Shown here one piece after another: positions 52,680 to 62,426 of a stretch of 64,000 nucleotides of DNA; position 1 is the first letter of the stretch, and each line of letters opens with the position of its first letter. The translations under genes and the position numbers were made by a program. Source of the stretch: Terasakiella sp033100395 (lineage in GTDB: Bacteria > Pseudomonadota > Alphaproteobacteria > Rhodospirillales > Terasakiellaceae). The DNA lies in contig NZ_JAWLVJ010000010.1 of assembly GCF_033100395.1 (NCBI RefSeq), positions 88,391 to 152,390 of the forward strand, in the 5' to 3' direction. The notes beneath the pieces were generated by a model. It was given only the letters and a program-made list of their open reading frames with translations, searched no databases and had not been told where the DNA came from.

Positions 52680-54503
52680 ATGGAACTTCGCAATATTGCG
52701 ATTATCGCACACGTTGACCATGGTAAAACGACACTGGTTGACGAACTTATGAAACAGAGTGGCCAATTCCGCGACAACCAGAAGGTTGAAGAACGTGTGA
52801 TGGATAGCGGCGATATCGAGAAAGAGCGTGGCATCACCATTCTGGCGAAATGTACCTCTGTTGAGTGGAAAGATGTGCGCATCAATATCGTGGATACCCC
52901 GGGTCACGCTGATTTTGGCGGTGAGGTTGAGCGCATCCTGTCTATGGTTGATGGTGTGGTTCTGTTGGTTGATGCAGCTGAAGGTCCGATGCCACAGACC
53001 AAGTTCGTAACAGGTAAAGCATTGAAGCTGGGTCTGAAGCCCATCGTTGTTGTGAACAAGGCTGACCGTCCTGATGCCCGTCCATATGAAGTGCAGGATG
53101 AATGTTTTGACCTGTTTACAGCGCTTGAAGCCGATGATGACCAGCTGGATTTCCCGACATTGTTTGCCTCTGGCAAAAACGGCTGGGCTGCAGAAACACC
53201 GGACGGGGAACGTTCCGATCTGACACCTCTGTTTGATCTGATCCTGGAACATGTTCAGGAACCCGTCTGTGAAATGGACAAGCCGTTCTCCATGCTGGCG
53301 ACAACATTGGAATCCGATCCGTTTTTGGGTCGCATCCTGACAGGTCGTGTGCAAACCGGGACGTTTAAAGTCAACCAGCAACTTAAAGCCATGTCTGTTG
53401 AAGGCGAAACCATCGAACAGGCACGTATCACCAAGCTGCTGTCTTTCCGTGGTGTGGACCGTGTGCCGGTTGAAGAAGCCCACGCCGGTGACATCGTTGC
53501 CGTTGCGGGTCTGACCAAGGCGAACGTGGCTGACACATTGTGTGCACCGGAACTGGATGTGCCATTGAAAGCACAGCCAATTGATCCGCCAACCCTTGCC
53601 ATGACATTCTCTGTCAACGATTCACCGCTTGCAGGTCAGGAAGGTTCCAAAGTCACCTCGCGTATGATCCGTGATCGTCTGTTGGCTGAGGCTGAGGGCA
53701 ACGTTGCTATTACGGTCAAGGAAACTGAAAACGCTGACAGCTTTGAAGTTGCCGGTCGTGGTGAATTGCAGTTGGGTGTGATCATCGAAACCATGCGCCG
53801 CGAAGGCTTTGAGCTGGGTATTTCACGTCCACGCGTTCTGATCCAGGAAGACCCGGAAACAGGTGACAAGCTGGAACCGTTTGAAGAAGTCCAGATTGAT
53901 GTGGATGAAGAATTCTCCGGTATCGTGGTGGAAAGTCTGTCCATCCGTAAAGGTAAAATGACAGAAATGCGTCCATCCGGTGGTGGCAAGACTCGTCTGA
54001 CCTTCCATGCACCTGCGCGTGGCCTGATCGGGTATCACGGGGAATTCTTAACCGAAACACGTGGTACCGGCATTATGGCGCGTACTTTCCACCACTTTGG
54101 CCCGTATGCCGGTGATATCCCCGGGCGTCGCAACGGTGTTTTGATTTCCATGGTTGATGGCGCGGCTGTTGGTTATGCATTGGCGAACCTTGAAGGCCGT
54201 GGCCCGTTGTTCGTTAGCCCGCAGACTAAGATTTACCAAGGGATGATCATCGGTGAACACGCGAAGGGTACGGACCTGGAAGTCAACGCCATGAAGGCGA
54301 AACAACTGACCAACCACCGTGCGTCCGGCAAGGATGATGCCATCCGTTTGACTCCGCCACGTCCGATCACACTGGAAGATGCGATTGCCTATATTCAGGA
54401 TGATGAACTGGTTGAAGTTACGCCGGATAACATCCGTTTACGCAAATATCACCTGGACCCGCATGTGCGTAAACGTGCCGAGAAAAAACCGGGTGGCGTT
54501 TAA
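52680..54503 (+). CDS. typA: TypA/BipA, ribosome-associated GTPase
   Basis: 607 residues, the usual length. The P-loop 'AHVDHGKTTLVDEL' is at residues 10-23, 'ERGITI' and 'DTPGHADFGGEVER' follow, and the guanine motif is 'VNKADRP'. The EF-G-like domains and the C-terminal TypA-specific domain are complete. It helps 50S assembly and growth at low temperature or under stress. It is transcribed alone, and its stop shares TTAA with the convergent histidine kinase. Confidence 0.97.
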   Translation: MELRNIAIIAHVDHGKTTLVDELMKQSGQFRDNQKVEERVMDSGDIEKERGITILAKCTSVEWKDVRINIVDTPGHADFGGEVERILSMVDGVVLLVDAAEGPMPQTKFVTGKALKLGLKPIVVVNKADRPDARPYEVQDECFDLFTALEADDDQLDFPTLFASGKNGWAAETPDGERSDLTPLFDLILEHVQEPVCEMDKPFSMLATTLESDPFLGRILTGRVQTGTFKVNQQLKAMSVEGETIEQARITKLLSFRGVDRVPVEEAHAGDIVAVAGLTKANVADTLCAPELDVPLKAQPIDPPTLAMTFSVNDSPLAGQEGSKVTSRMIRDRLLAEAEGNVAITVKETENADSFEVAGRGELQLGVIIETMRREGFELGISRPRVLIQEDPETGDKLEPFEEVQIDVDEEFSGIVVESLSIRKGKMTEMRPSGGGKTRLTFHAPARGLIGYHGEFLTETRGTGIMARTFHHFGPYAGDIPGRRNGVLISMVDGAAVGYALANLEGRGPLFVSPQTKIYQGMIIGEHAKGTDLEVNAMKAKQLTNHRASGKDDAIRLTPPRPITLEDAIAYIQDDELVEVTPDNIRLRKYHLDPHVRKRAEKKPGGV

Positions 54504-56188
54504 GACGTAATCATTTCCTGAATGGTCTGTCGGAACTCTTTGGGGTCCGGCGGGCTGGGGATGAGTTTGCAGTTGGTCTGTGTGGCCTCGATAATTTTTT
54601 CGGGGCTAAAATCAGAAATCATCATCAGTGTCGGGGCCTGTGTTTTCCAGGTCCCGCATAGGATATTGCTGGCTTCAAGCCCGGTCAGCCCGTTGGGGAA
54701 ATCCTGCGCCGTGATCAACAGGTTGGGCATGATGCGCAAAGACTGGGCTTCTTCGGTGGACTGAAAGGCCAGCACCCGATATCCCCATTCGCGGATTTGC
54801 ACGGCCGTTTCATCCAAAATCGTACTGTTGGGTTCCAGCAAAACCACCAGATGAGTTTTGCGGTTGCTGACCCGTGGGGTTTTTGTGTCTTTTGTTTCTG
54901 CTTCAACCTGACTAAGCGGGACTTCCAGATAAAAGGCAGATCCTTTACCTACTTCGGAATTAACGCTGATGGTCAGATCAAGGGCGCACGACAGGCCATC
55001 AGCAATGGAAAGCCCAAGTCCCTGCCCGTTTGCAGGTTGGCGCCCCGGGTTATCCAACTGGTTAAACTGACTGAAAATATCGCGAAATTTTTCAGGCGCA
55101 ATGCCGGGGCCGTCATCAATAACCTGAATGATGACCTTGTCTTTTTGCCGCTTACACCCCACCAGCACACGCCCTTTTTCCGTATGCTGGACCGCATTTG
55201 ATACCAGATTGCCAATGATGCGTTGTAAGAAAACCGGATCACAATGGACATTCAGGCTGCAAGGCATGACCTTCAGGCGGATACCTTTTTCCAGAGCACG
55301 GGGTTGGTAGGTCTGGGCGATATGTTCCAACAGGTTGGTTAGCGGAATTTTGGCAAGGCTAGGCTTTAACGTGCCTGATTCAATTTTGGAAATATCCAAC
55401 AGGGCATTCAGCAGACGGGACAATCCGTCTACTGATGTATCGGCTGCGCGGATGGAATGAACGGCGGATTTGACCTCTTCCTTGGTTGGATTGTCCTTTC
55501 CGGTTAAGCGGGCAAGGGCGGCGGCCAGTGACATGGTGATGGCATGTAAGGGCTGGCGCAGATCATGGCTGGCGGTGGCGAGAAAGGTTGATTTCGCTTT
55601 GGAGGTATCATGGGCCACGAAGCTCAGTTCAATTTTGTCGCCCATCAGTTTGGAAAAGGTTTTGGCAAGGCCAAAGAGATAGGCCGCATAAAGCAGACCG
55701 ATCAATCCAAGCACGGTGCCTTCAAAGCCAAAGAACAACCAGGTCAGACACATGGGAATGAGCAGCAGGACCATGGAAATCAGCCACAAACGGAAGATAC
55801 TGCCAATGGCATGAAGCTGCGCGGTTGGCGCAGTGGAAAGAAAGACAGAGATAATCACACGGTCCATGGCGTCGATATGGGGGAAAGACAGGATGGGCAG
55901 TACGCCCCACATGACGGATGAGGGAATGACGCTGATATAAATCCACTTTTCCCAATATTTAAAAGCGTCGTTTGGTTTGGCCTTTTGATAGCGTTGCGCG
56001 GTGAAAGCGCGCAGGAATTGGGTACCTAAGAACAGCGCAAGCCAGATACTCAAGACAGGCGTGGACATATGATCGCTCAGCATCAGCGCGATCATCAGGC
56101 CTGCACAGACGGAAAAGACCGATGTGGGGATCGATCCCTTATAGGCTTGATCAAGCAGTTCCCTGTAGGTTTCAGCGCGCCAGTTCAT
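54500..56188 (-). CDS. Membrane histidine kinase with a degenerate C-terminal receiver
   Basis: 562 residues. Five or six membrane helices (about 20-185) precede the dimerisation box 'ATASHDLRQPLHAI' (His about 209). The ATPase domain has 'IIGNLVSNAVQHT' (N box), 'DDGPGIAPE' (G1) and 'GQGLGLSIA' (G2). The C-terminal 120 residues look like a receiver ('LLEPNS', 'ITAQDFPNGLTGLE') but the acidic pair is lost, and alanine stands where the phosphoacceptor aspartate should be. The lysine ('CKLIPSPPDP') remains. So it is a hybrid kinase whose receiver cannot be phosphorylated in the usual way. Confidence 0.9.
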   Translation of the reverse strand: MNWRAETYRELLDQAYKGSIPTSVFSVCAGLMIALMLSDHMSTPVLSIWLALFLGTQFLRAFTAQRYQKAKPNDAFKYWEKWIYISVIPSSVMWGVLPILSFPHIDAMDRVIISVFLSTAPTAQLHAIGSIFRLWLISMVLLLIPMCLTWLFFGFEGTVLGLIGLLYAAYLFGLAKTFSKLMGDKIELSFVAHDTSKAKSTFLATASHDLRQPLHAITMSLAAALARLTGKDNPTKEEVKSAVHSIRAADTSVDGLSRLLNALLDISKIESGTLKPSLAKIPLTNLLEHIAQTYQPRALEKGIRLKVMPCSLNVHCDPVFLQRIIGNLVSNAVQHTEKGRVLVGCKRQKDKVIIQVIDDGPGIAPEKFRDIFSQFNQLDNPGRQPANGQGLGLSIADGLSCALDLTISVNSEVGKGSAFYLEVPLSQVEAETKDTKTPRVSNRKTHLVVLLEPNSTILDETAVQIREWGYRVLAFQSTEEAQSLRIMPNLLITAQDFPNGLTGLEASNILCGTWKTQAPTLMMISDFSPEKIIEATQTNCKLIPSPPDPKEFRQTIQEMITS

Positions 56189-56312
56189 TCTATTCCATTG
56201 TTATGTTTTTCTTTGCAGTCTGCATGAGTTTTTAGAACGGTGCAATATTCTTGACCCTGTGGTTCATTTTTGGCAAATGTATCGTCCCCCAACAATTTCG
56301 AGATTTTTGACT

Positions 56313-57212
56313 ATGAGCCGTCTTCGCGCCAATTTCCTTTTGCTGATCGTTGCCTTTATCTGGGGCACCGCTTTTGTTGCTCAGCAAACCGGGATGGACA
56401 GTGTGGGTCCTTTTACCTTTACGGGTCTGCGTTTTGTTTTAGGTGCCTTGGTGGTGCTGCCTTTTGGCCTGCGGGAACTGGCGCGTCATAAGGCTTCGGG
56501 TGGGACAATCGCTACGAAAGACTGGATCGGCATGGGGCTGTGTGGGGTTTTTCTTTATAGCGGATCGGTCTCTCAACAGATCGGGCTGGAATATACCTCT
56601 GTTACCAATGCAGGCTTTTTCACCGGGCTTTATGTGCCGCTGGTACCGCTGATCATGCTGGTGTTCTGGCGCAAATTGCCGCATTGGAGCATTTGGCCAG
56701 CTGCTTTTGGCTGTATGGTTGGCACTTACTATTTGTCCGGCGGTAGTTTCAGTGCGCTGAATAAGGGCGATCTGTGGGTAATTGCGGGTTCTGTCTTCTG
56801 GGCCTTGCAAGTGATCGTCATTGGTTTTGTGGTCAAATCCACCCAGACCCCGGTGTTTGTTGCTGCCATTCAGTTTGCCTGTTGCGCCGTGATCGGAATG
56901 ACGGGGGCTTTGAGCATGGAAACCATGACCATGGATGGCATTTTGGGGGCAGGGCCAGAACTGCTTTATGCCGGAATTCTTTCTATCGGGGTGGCTTTTA
57001 CCTTGCAGGCCGTCGCCCAACGCCATACGCCACAGGCGGATGCCGCCATTATTATGAGTGGGGAAATCGTTTTTGCCGCTATTGCAGGCGCCATCATCCA
57101 GGGGGACCGTCTGACCACAGAAGGCTATATCGGCTGTGTGGTGATGTTTGGCTGTATTCTGGCGGTGGAACTGTTACCGCTTCTGCGTAAGCGAAAGCCG
57201 CTTGCGTCGTGA
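56313..57212 (+). CDS. EamA/DMT family transporter
   Basis: 299 residues from the ATG of 'MSRLRANFLLLIVAFIWG', chosen because it places the first membrane helix at the N-terminus; an earlier in-frame start adds 18 residues. Two EamA repeats give ten helices. 'TAFVAQQTGMDSVGPFTFTGLRF' in outline and 'GLEYTSVTNAGFFTGLY' are typical of the drug/metabolite family. Substrate unknown. Its 3' end overlaps the convergent glycosyltransferase by 39 bp. Confidence 0.9.
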   Translation: MSRLRANFLLLIVAFIWGTAFVAQQTGMDSVGPFTFTGLRFVLGALVVLPFGLRELARHKASGGTIATKDWIGMGLCGVFLYSGSVSQQIGLEYTSVTNAGFFTGLYVPLVPLIMLVFWRKLPHWSIWPAAFGCMVGTYYLSGGSFSALNKGDLWVIAGSVFWALQVIVIGFVVKSTQTPVFVAAIQFACCAVIGMTGALSMETMTMDGILGAGPELLYAGILSIGVAFTLQAVAQRHTPQADAAIIMSGEIVFAAIAGAIIQGDRLTTEGYIGCVVMFGCILAVELLPLLRKRKPLAS

Positions 57213-58814
57213 TGCCATATCAGCGTTGATCCAGTGATGACCCAGATACATGGTTCGTAACGGATGCATAGGGTCATCTACGTTCATGACGTAATCAACG
57301 CTGACTTCATTTGTGGGTACACCTTTGGCTTTGCTTGCCAGAAAATGAAAGACCCGACGGTCTGCTGACATTTTTTCTTCATCATTTTCAATGGGTTTTG
57401 TCCAGAGCGGCAGAACATTAATGCAGGATTTTACGTTGACCATCAAACAATTGGGGTCAACAAAACCACGCATCTTATAGGCATAGAGCCCTTTGTCTGG
57501 TCCAATGGATTCCCAATGATCCGGGGTGACCTCGGTTTGGCCATCGGGATGGACGAACATGCGGGTGGTATAGGCATAATGATGGTCTTTGATGGCTTTG
57601 GTCAGACACGACAAATGGTTCTTTCGCCACCAGTTATCATCATCCAGATAGGTCACATAAGGCGTATGGGCCATCAGGCTTAGGATCGAACGTAATGCTC
57701 CGCCGTCATGGGCTTCATGCACCCCACCGTGCCGGGTGGAGGTGGAATAGCCCGGATCACACAAGATCAGTCCCATATTGTCCGGCAAGCCTTTTTCCAA
57801 ATCGTGAGGCCAGGTCCCGTTATCCAGACCGATCAAAATTTGCACGCGTCCCGGATAATCTTGCTGATAGATCGAACGGACAGCGCGTTTCAGATTGTCC
57901 CGGCCAATGGTGGGGATGATGACAGCACAGTCAAACAGGTGGCTGTGATCCCCAAAAATCTGCCAGGATCCAGCGGTTTTAACTTTGCTTTTTGTATGGG
58001 GCACTGCGTCTGCTGCCGGTTTCCAGCTTGGATAGTTTTCAGGGCCTGTCGGGATGTTTTTACCTTTGATGTAATCCAGCCGGGCCTGATGGTTCGAATC
58101 GCTTGTTTTAATTGTGTAATGGCAGGTGACTTGCTTGCTTGTGCCATAACGGTTTTCTTTGGAAAGAACGTCAAAAAAATGCCGATCTGCCCCGCGTCCA
58201 TCTTTAAAGGCAAGGGACCAGGCGGCAAGATGATGGGCACAGGCGATTGTGTCGATCATCAGGCAATTTGTGTCTACAAAGCCATTGAAATTGTTGGCAA
58301 AGACGCCTTCGCCTGGACCAACCGATTCCCAACGGTCCGGGCAGATGACCTTGCCTGTATTTTCGTCCACAAACCATCGATAAGAAAAGGCCCAGTCTTT
58401 ACCGTCTAGGGCTGTATGCAGGCTGGAAAGATGATTGGGGGCAAACCAGTTGTCGTCATCCAGATAACAAAGCGCACGTGCATTGGCCACGAAGCTTAAG
58501 GTGCTGCGCAGAGTGCCACCGCCAAAGATATGATGCAGCCCGCCATGTTTTGTGTTTGTGGAATAACCGGGCCAGAAAAGGGTGACGGTCATATGGTCGG
58601 GGCGTTCTTTGAGAATCTCTTTAAAATTAAAATTTCGTTCCGGATGATCAATCCCGATCAGGATTTGCACGCGTCCGTTAAAATCCTGTGTAAAAACAGA
58701 CCGTAACGCTACGGCCAGAGAGGGGCGCAGCAGGGTTGGGATGATGACAGCAATATCAAAGGGGGACTGGATATCCTGCCCATCGCTGTAATATGTCTTC
58801 AGGTCTGCCTTCAT
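57174..58814 (-). CDS. Tandem two-domain glycosyltransferase (internal duplication)
   Basis: 546 residues made of two copies of one GT-A domain (about 20-265 and 290-535). Each copy has 'AVIIPT..R', a strand 'GRVQILIG(I/L)D', the block 'PGYST(N/S)T(K/R)HGG(L/V)H', the metal site 'YLDDDNW' (about 117-123 and 387-393), and 'GFVD(T/P)NCLM'. Both DxD motifs are intact. GT2-like, no membrane segments. The acceptor is unknown. It overlaps eamA at its 3' end. Confidence 0.85.
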   Translation of the reverse strand: MKADLKTYYSDGQDIQSPFDIAVIIPTLLRPSLAVALRSVFTQDFNGRVQILIGIDHPERNFNFKEILKERPDHMTVTLFWPGYSTNTKHGGLHHIFGGGTLRSTLSFVANARALCYLDDDNWFAPNHLSSLHTALDGKDWAFSYRWFVDENTGKVICPDRWESVGPGEGVFANNFNGFVDTNCLMIDTIACAHHLAAWSLAFKDGRGADRHFFDVLSKENRYGTSKQVTCHYTIKTSDSNHQARLDYIKGKNIPTGPENYPSWKPAADAVPHTKSKVKTAGSWQIFGDHSHLFDCAVIIPTIGRDNLKRAVRSIYQQDYPGRVQILIGLDNGTWPHDLEKGLPDNMGLILCDPGYSTSTRHGGVHEAHDGGALRSILSLMAHTPYVTYLDDDNWWRKNHLSCLTKAIKDHHYAYTTRMFVHPDGQTEVTPDHWESIGPDKGLYAYKMRGFVDPNCLMVNVKSCINVLPLWTKPIENDEEKMSADRRVFHFLASKAKGVPTNEVSVDYVMNVDDPMHPLRTMYLGHHWINADMASRRKRLSLTQKR

Positions 58815-58895
58815 GACGATATACGTACCAACGCATGAGATAGTAAGTATTTACAGGTACTTGTGTAATGGATTTAACGGCATCATACTACCGTT

Positions 58896-59663
58896 ATGTC
58901 TGGAAATGAAAAAAATGTCGGCTTGTTTGTAACCTGTCTGGTAGATCTCTTTCGCCCGACCGTTGCCTTTGCAGCCGTGAAGTTGATGAGTGAGGCAGGC
59001 TGTTCCATCTGTGTGCCGGAACGTCAAACCTGTTGTGGCCAGCCCGCTTTTAATTCTGGCGACAAACCGAATGCGCGTAAAATGGCGCAGATGGTGATCG
59101 AAGAATTTGAAGGCTTTGATTATGTGGTTGCCCCCAGCGGGTCCTGCGGTGCCATGATCAAGGAACACTACCCCGAACTGTTTTCAGAAGACCCTGACTG
59201 GCACAAACGCGCCCTTGATCTGTCTAGAAAAACTTATGAACTGCTTTCTTTCCTGACCGATGTCTGTGGTGTGAAAGAGGTGGAAGCCGCCCTGGACCGC
59301 AAAGTCACTTACCACGATAGCTGTTCGGGCCTGCGCGAGTTAGGGATTAAGGATCAGCCGCGCAAACTGATGAAATCCGTTGACGGCCTTGAAATTGTCG
59401 AAGGTGAAAATGCTGAACGTTGTTGTGGGTTTGGTGGCACCTTCTGTCTGAAATATTCCGACATTTCCACCCGAATTACCGATGATAAATGTGATGATAT
59501 TGTCAAAACGGGCGCTGATATGGTGGTGGGCGGTGATTTGGGCTGCCTGATGAATATCGCCGGGCGTATGACGCGTCGCGGCGAAACTGTAGAAGTTCGC
59601 CATGTGGCAGAAGTTCTGGCCGGGATGACCGATGAGGTCGCCCCGATTTCAAGAGGGGAGTAA
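58896..59663 (+). CDS. lutA: LutA, lactate utilisation Fe-S subunit (CCG domain)
   Basis: 255 residues. Two CCG-type cysteine clusters are present: 'CLVDLFRP' with 'TCCGQPAFNSG', and 'YHDSCSGLRELG' with 'CCGFGGTFCLKY'. These are the LutA/GlcF-type Fe-S motifs. LutABC oxidises L-lactate to pyruvate in many bacteria. lutB starts four bases later and lutC after it, so the three form one operon. Confidence 0.94.
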   Translation: MSGNEKNVGLFVTCLVDLFRPTVAFAAVKLMSEAGCSICVPERQTCCGQPAFNSGDKPNARKMAQMVIEEFEGFDYVVAPSGSCGAMIKEHYPELFSEDPDWHKRALDLSRKTYELLSFLTDVCGVKEVEAALDRKVTYHDSCSGLRELGIKDQPRKLMKSVDGLEIVEGENAERCCGFGGTFCLKYSDISTRITDDKCDDIVKTGADMVVGGDLGCLMNIAGRMTRRGETVEVRHVAEVLAGMTDEVAPISRGE

Positions 59664-59666
59664 GTC

Positions 59667-61091
59667 ATGGAGCTGAATTCCCATAATTTCAAAAAGAATG
59701 CAGCCAAAGCGCTGGAAGATGATGATCTTCAGGCCTCCCTCGCCAAGCTCGGCACAGGTTTTCCGCTAAAACGGCTGGCCGCAGCAGCCCGTTTGCCGGA
59801 ATTTGAAGATTTGCGTGATCAGGCGCGTGACATCAAGGATCATACGCTGCGTCATCTGGATTTCTATCTGGAACGGTTTGAAGCCAAGGTGCAGGAAACA
59901 GGCGGCAAGGTTCATTGGGCGCGCGACATCCAGATGGGCCGGGAATTGGTCTATAACATCTGTAAATCTGTGGATGCCAAGACGGTGACCAAGGGTAAAT
60001 CCATGATCGGCGAAGAAATGGCGATCAATGAATACCTTGAAGAAAAAGGATTAATTCCGGTTGAAACGGACCTGGGTGAATATATCATCCAGCTGAGGAA
60101 TGAGCCGCCCAGCCATATCATTGCACCTGCGATACATTTGCGAAAATCCCACGTGGAAGAAGCTTTTCGCAAAACCCACACCGACCTGCCCAAAGACCGC
60201 GTCCTGGACGAGCCGGAAGATCTTTTAAAAGAAGCCCGGACCATGTTGCGCAAGGAATTTATTGCCGCTGATGTGGGCATAACCGGGGCGAATTTCATGA
60301 TTGCGGAGACAGGTTCTACCGTTATTGTGACCAACGAAGGCAATGGGGATTTGACCCAGACTCTGCCGCGCGTTCATATTGTTTTGTGTTCCATCGAAAA
60401 GGTGGTGCCCAATCTGGATGACTGCGCAACCTTGCTGCGCGTTCTGGCGCGTTCAGCCACGGGGCAGGAACAATCGGTCTATACAACTTTTTCCACAGGT
60501 CCGGCCAAAGAAAATGATCCGGATGGGCCAGAAGAATTTCATGTGGTGATTCTGGATAATGGCCGTTCACGCATGCTGGGTCATGAAACCCATGACATGC
60601 TGCGTTGTATCCGTTGTTCGGCCTGTATCAACCACTGCCCGGTCTATCAGTCTGTGGGCGGTCATGCCTATGGATCGATTTATCCGGGGCCGATGGGATC
60701 AGTTCTCACCCCTGCCCTTCATGGCTTGGATAAAGCATGTGATTTGCCCAATGCCTCGACCATGTGCGGTAAATGTGAAGAAGTCTGTCCTGTGCGTATC
60801 CCCCTGCCCCGCATGCTGCGCTCCTGGCGAGAAAAACAATGGGAAGACGGACCTGTTCCGGTTATGCAACGATGGTTGATGAGCTGGTGGGCCTATTGGG
60901 CTTTGCGCCCCAAGGCGTACCATTTTGCCGCCAAGCTTAAAATCCGTGTGATGGGGATGCTGGGGCGCAAGAACGGGCATTTCAAATCTCTGCCTGCGAC
61001 CAAAGCCTGGACGAAATCACGCGATTTCCCGGCACCGGAAGGCAAGACTTTCCAACAGCTCTGGTCCGAAAAAGGGGGGCGCAGATCATGA
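59667..61091 (+). CDS. lutB: LutB, iron-sulphur electron-transfer subunit
   Basis: 474 residues. The LUD domain ('NEGNGDLTQTLPRVHIVL') precedes two ferredoxin-type cysteine sets, 'CIRCSACINHCPVY' (about 314-327) and 'CGKCEEVCPVRIPLP' (about 367-381). It carries electrons between LutA and the respiratory chain. It overlaps lutC by four bases. Confidence 0.95.
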   Translation: MELNSHNFKKNAAKALEDDDLQASLAKLGTGFPLKRLAAAARLPEFEDLRDQARDIKDHTLRHLDFYLERFEAKVQETGGKVHWARDIQMGRELVYNICKSVDAKTVTKGKSMIGEEMAINEYLEEKGLIPVETDLGEYIIQLRNEPPSHIIAPAIHLRKSHVEEAFRKTHTDLPKDRVLDEPEDLLKEARTMLRKEFIAADVGITGANFMIAETGSTVIVTNEGNGDLTQTLPRVHIVLCSIEKVVPNLDDCATLLRVLARSATGQEQSVYTTFSTGPAKENDPDGPEEFHVVILDNGRSRMLGHETHDMLRCIRCSACINHCPVYQSVGGHAYGSIYPGPMGSVLTPALHGLDKACDLPNASTMCGKCEEVCPVRIPLPRMLRSWREKQWEDGPVPVMQRWLMSWWAYWALRPKAYHFAAKLKIRVMGMLGRKNGHFKSLPATKAWTKSRDFPAPEGKTFQQLWSEKGGRRS

Positions 61092-61762
61092 GTTCACGTG
61101 ATTATATCCTGGGGCGTGTGCGTTGGTCTTTGGGCCGCGGGGCGTTTGAGCGCGATGATTGCGACACATTGGAAGCGCGCCTGTCTTCACCCAAAAGCAA
61201 CCTGATCCCAAAACGGGGGCAAGGTGAATTAAAGGCGCAGATCAGCCTGTTTGTCAAAATGGCAAAAGAAGTCAACACCACGGTCTCGCGCATCAAGTCC
61301 ATCGACAATGTCCCCAATGGGGTGGCGAAATATCTGAAAAGTCATGAGTTGGACAAAGCCGTGCGGCTCGCCGATCATGAAGAATTACAAAAAATGGACT
61401 GGTCGAAACTGGATGTCACCACCGGGCCGAGCGCAGGCGATGATTTGGTGGCGGTGGTGATGGCCTATGCCGGGGTGGCAGAAACCGGGTCGTTGGCGTT
61501 AAAATCTGGACCCAACAGCCCAACCACGCTTAATTTCTTGCCGGACTACCATATTGTTGTGCTAAAAGCCTCTGATCTTGTTGGTGATTATGAAGCAGTT
61601 TATGGTCGCATGCGCCGCGAAAGTAATTCAGAAGACTTTATGCCGCGTGCGTTAAACTGGGTCACGGGTCCATCACGCACGGCTGATATCGAACAGACCT
61701 TGCTGTTGGGGGCCCATGGGCCGCGTAAGCTGCATATTCTGTTGGTAGAGGACGATGGCTAA
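61088..61762 (+). CDS. lutC: LutC, lactate utilisation LUD-domain subunit
   Basis: 224 residues of LUD fold, with 'VAETGSLAL' and 'LNFLPDYHIVVLK' near the C-terminal half and the end motif 'GPSRTADIEQTLLLGAHGPR'. LutC is the third component of the lactate dehydrogenase complex. It overlaps lutB by four bases and the smr gene by eight, so all four genes may be co-transcribed. Confidence 0.95.
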   Translation: MSSRDYILGRVRWSLGRGAFERDDCDTLEARLSSPKSNLIPKRGQGELKAQISLFVKMAKEVNTTVSRIKSIDNVPNGVAKYLKSHELDKAVRLADHEELQKMDWSKLDVTTGPSAGDDLVAVVMAYAGVAETGSLALKSGPNSPTTLNFLPDYHIVVLKASDLVGDYEAVYGRMRRESNSEDFMPRALNWVTGPSRTADIEQTLLLGAHGPRKLHILLVEDDG

Positions 61763-62342
61763 GCCCCCGAAATATCAGGAAAAACGCGAAAAAAGACGCC
61801 GGGGTCTCAGCGTCGGGGAAACCCAGCTGTGGAAAAAGGTAACCGATGAGGTCAACCCGCTGCCCGGTCGCACCGTTGATATGGACGGTGCAGACCCCAT
61901 GCCCGAACCCGTTGCCACCCGGCCTTTTCCTGATACGGCCAAGCCTTTGTCTTTTCATCGATCAGATGAATCCTGGAAAAAATTCCATGCGTTGGAACAT
62001 GGCAAGGCAGCCGGGGTGGATAAACGCACGCTGGATAAGTTGCGCCGGGGTAAAATGCCCATGGAAGGTCGTCTTGACCTGCATGGCTTGACCCAGGATC
62101 AGGCACACACGGCTTTGATGCGGTTTATCGATAATGCCTTTGCCCATGGTAAACGTTGCGTATCCGTAATTACGGGGAAAGGCACGCGATTGAGCGGTGA
62201 AATCGGTGTGCTGCGTCAAATGGTACCCCATTGGCTGAACCAGCCGCATCTGCGATCCAAAATCATTGCTTTTACCTATGCGCCCAAGTCTGAAGGGGGT
62301 GAAGGCGCGCTCTATATTCTGCTAAAACGTTGGCGGACTTGA
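61755..62342 (+). CDS. Smr-domain protein
   Basis: 195 residues. The N-terminal part is charged. The Smr domain holds 'RLDLHGLTQDQAHTAL' and 'VITGKGTRLSGEIGVLRQMV' (the GKG loop), the two nuclease motifs. Smr proteins nick or cleave DNA or RNA, some at stalled ribosomes. In most alphaproteobacteria the gene follows mltA; here it follows lutC, while mltA lies 34 kb to the left. It overlaps lutC by eight bases. Confidence 0.92.
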   Translation: MAKPPKYQEKREKRRRGLSVGETQLWKKVTDEVNPLPGRTVDMDGADPMPEPVATRPFPDTAKPLSFHRSDESWKKFHALEHGKAAGVDKRTLDKLRRGKMPMEGRLDLHGLTQDQAHTALMRFIDNAFAHGKRCVSVITGKGTRLSGEIGVLRQMVPHWLNQPHLRSKIIAFTYAPKSEGGEGALYILLKRWRT

Positions 62343-62426
62343 AGAATATTTCAAAGAAAAAGCTGGTATCTGGGCACCGCATATATTATCACAGAGCACA
62401 GAAATTAACTGAAACCTGTATAATTT

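Noticed and set aside
52629..53483. Leftward frame (284 codons) within typA
   Set aside because: A shadow of the typA reading frame; composition rich in His/Arg as in mirror frames, no domain.
58098..58113. tRNA T-loop-like 'GGTTCGAATC'
   Set aside because: It lies in the glycosyltransferase coding region and no acceptor stem or anticodon arm surrounds it.
57708..58409. Rightward frame (233 codons) inside the tandem glycosyltransferase gene
   Set aside because: Antisense to a gene with repeated conserved motifs; no domain or ribosome site.
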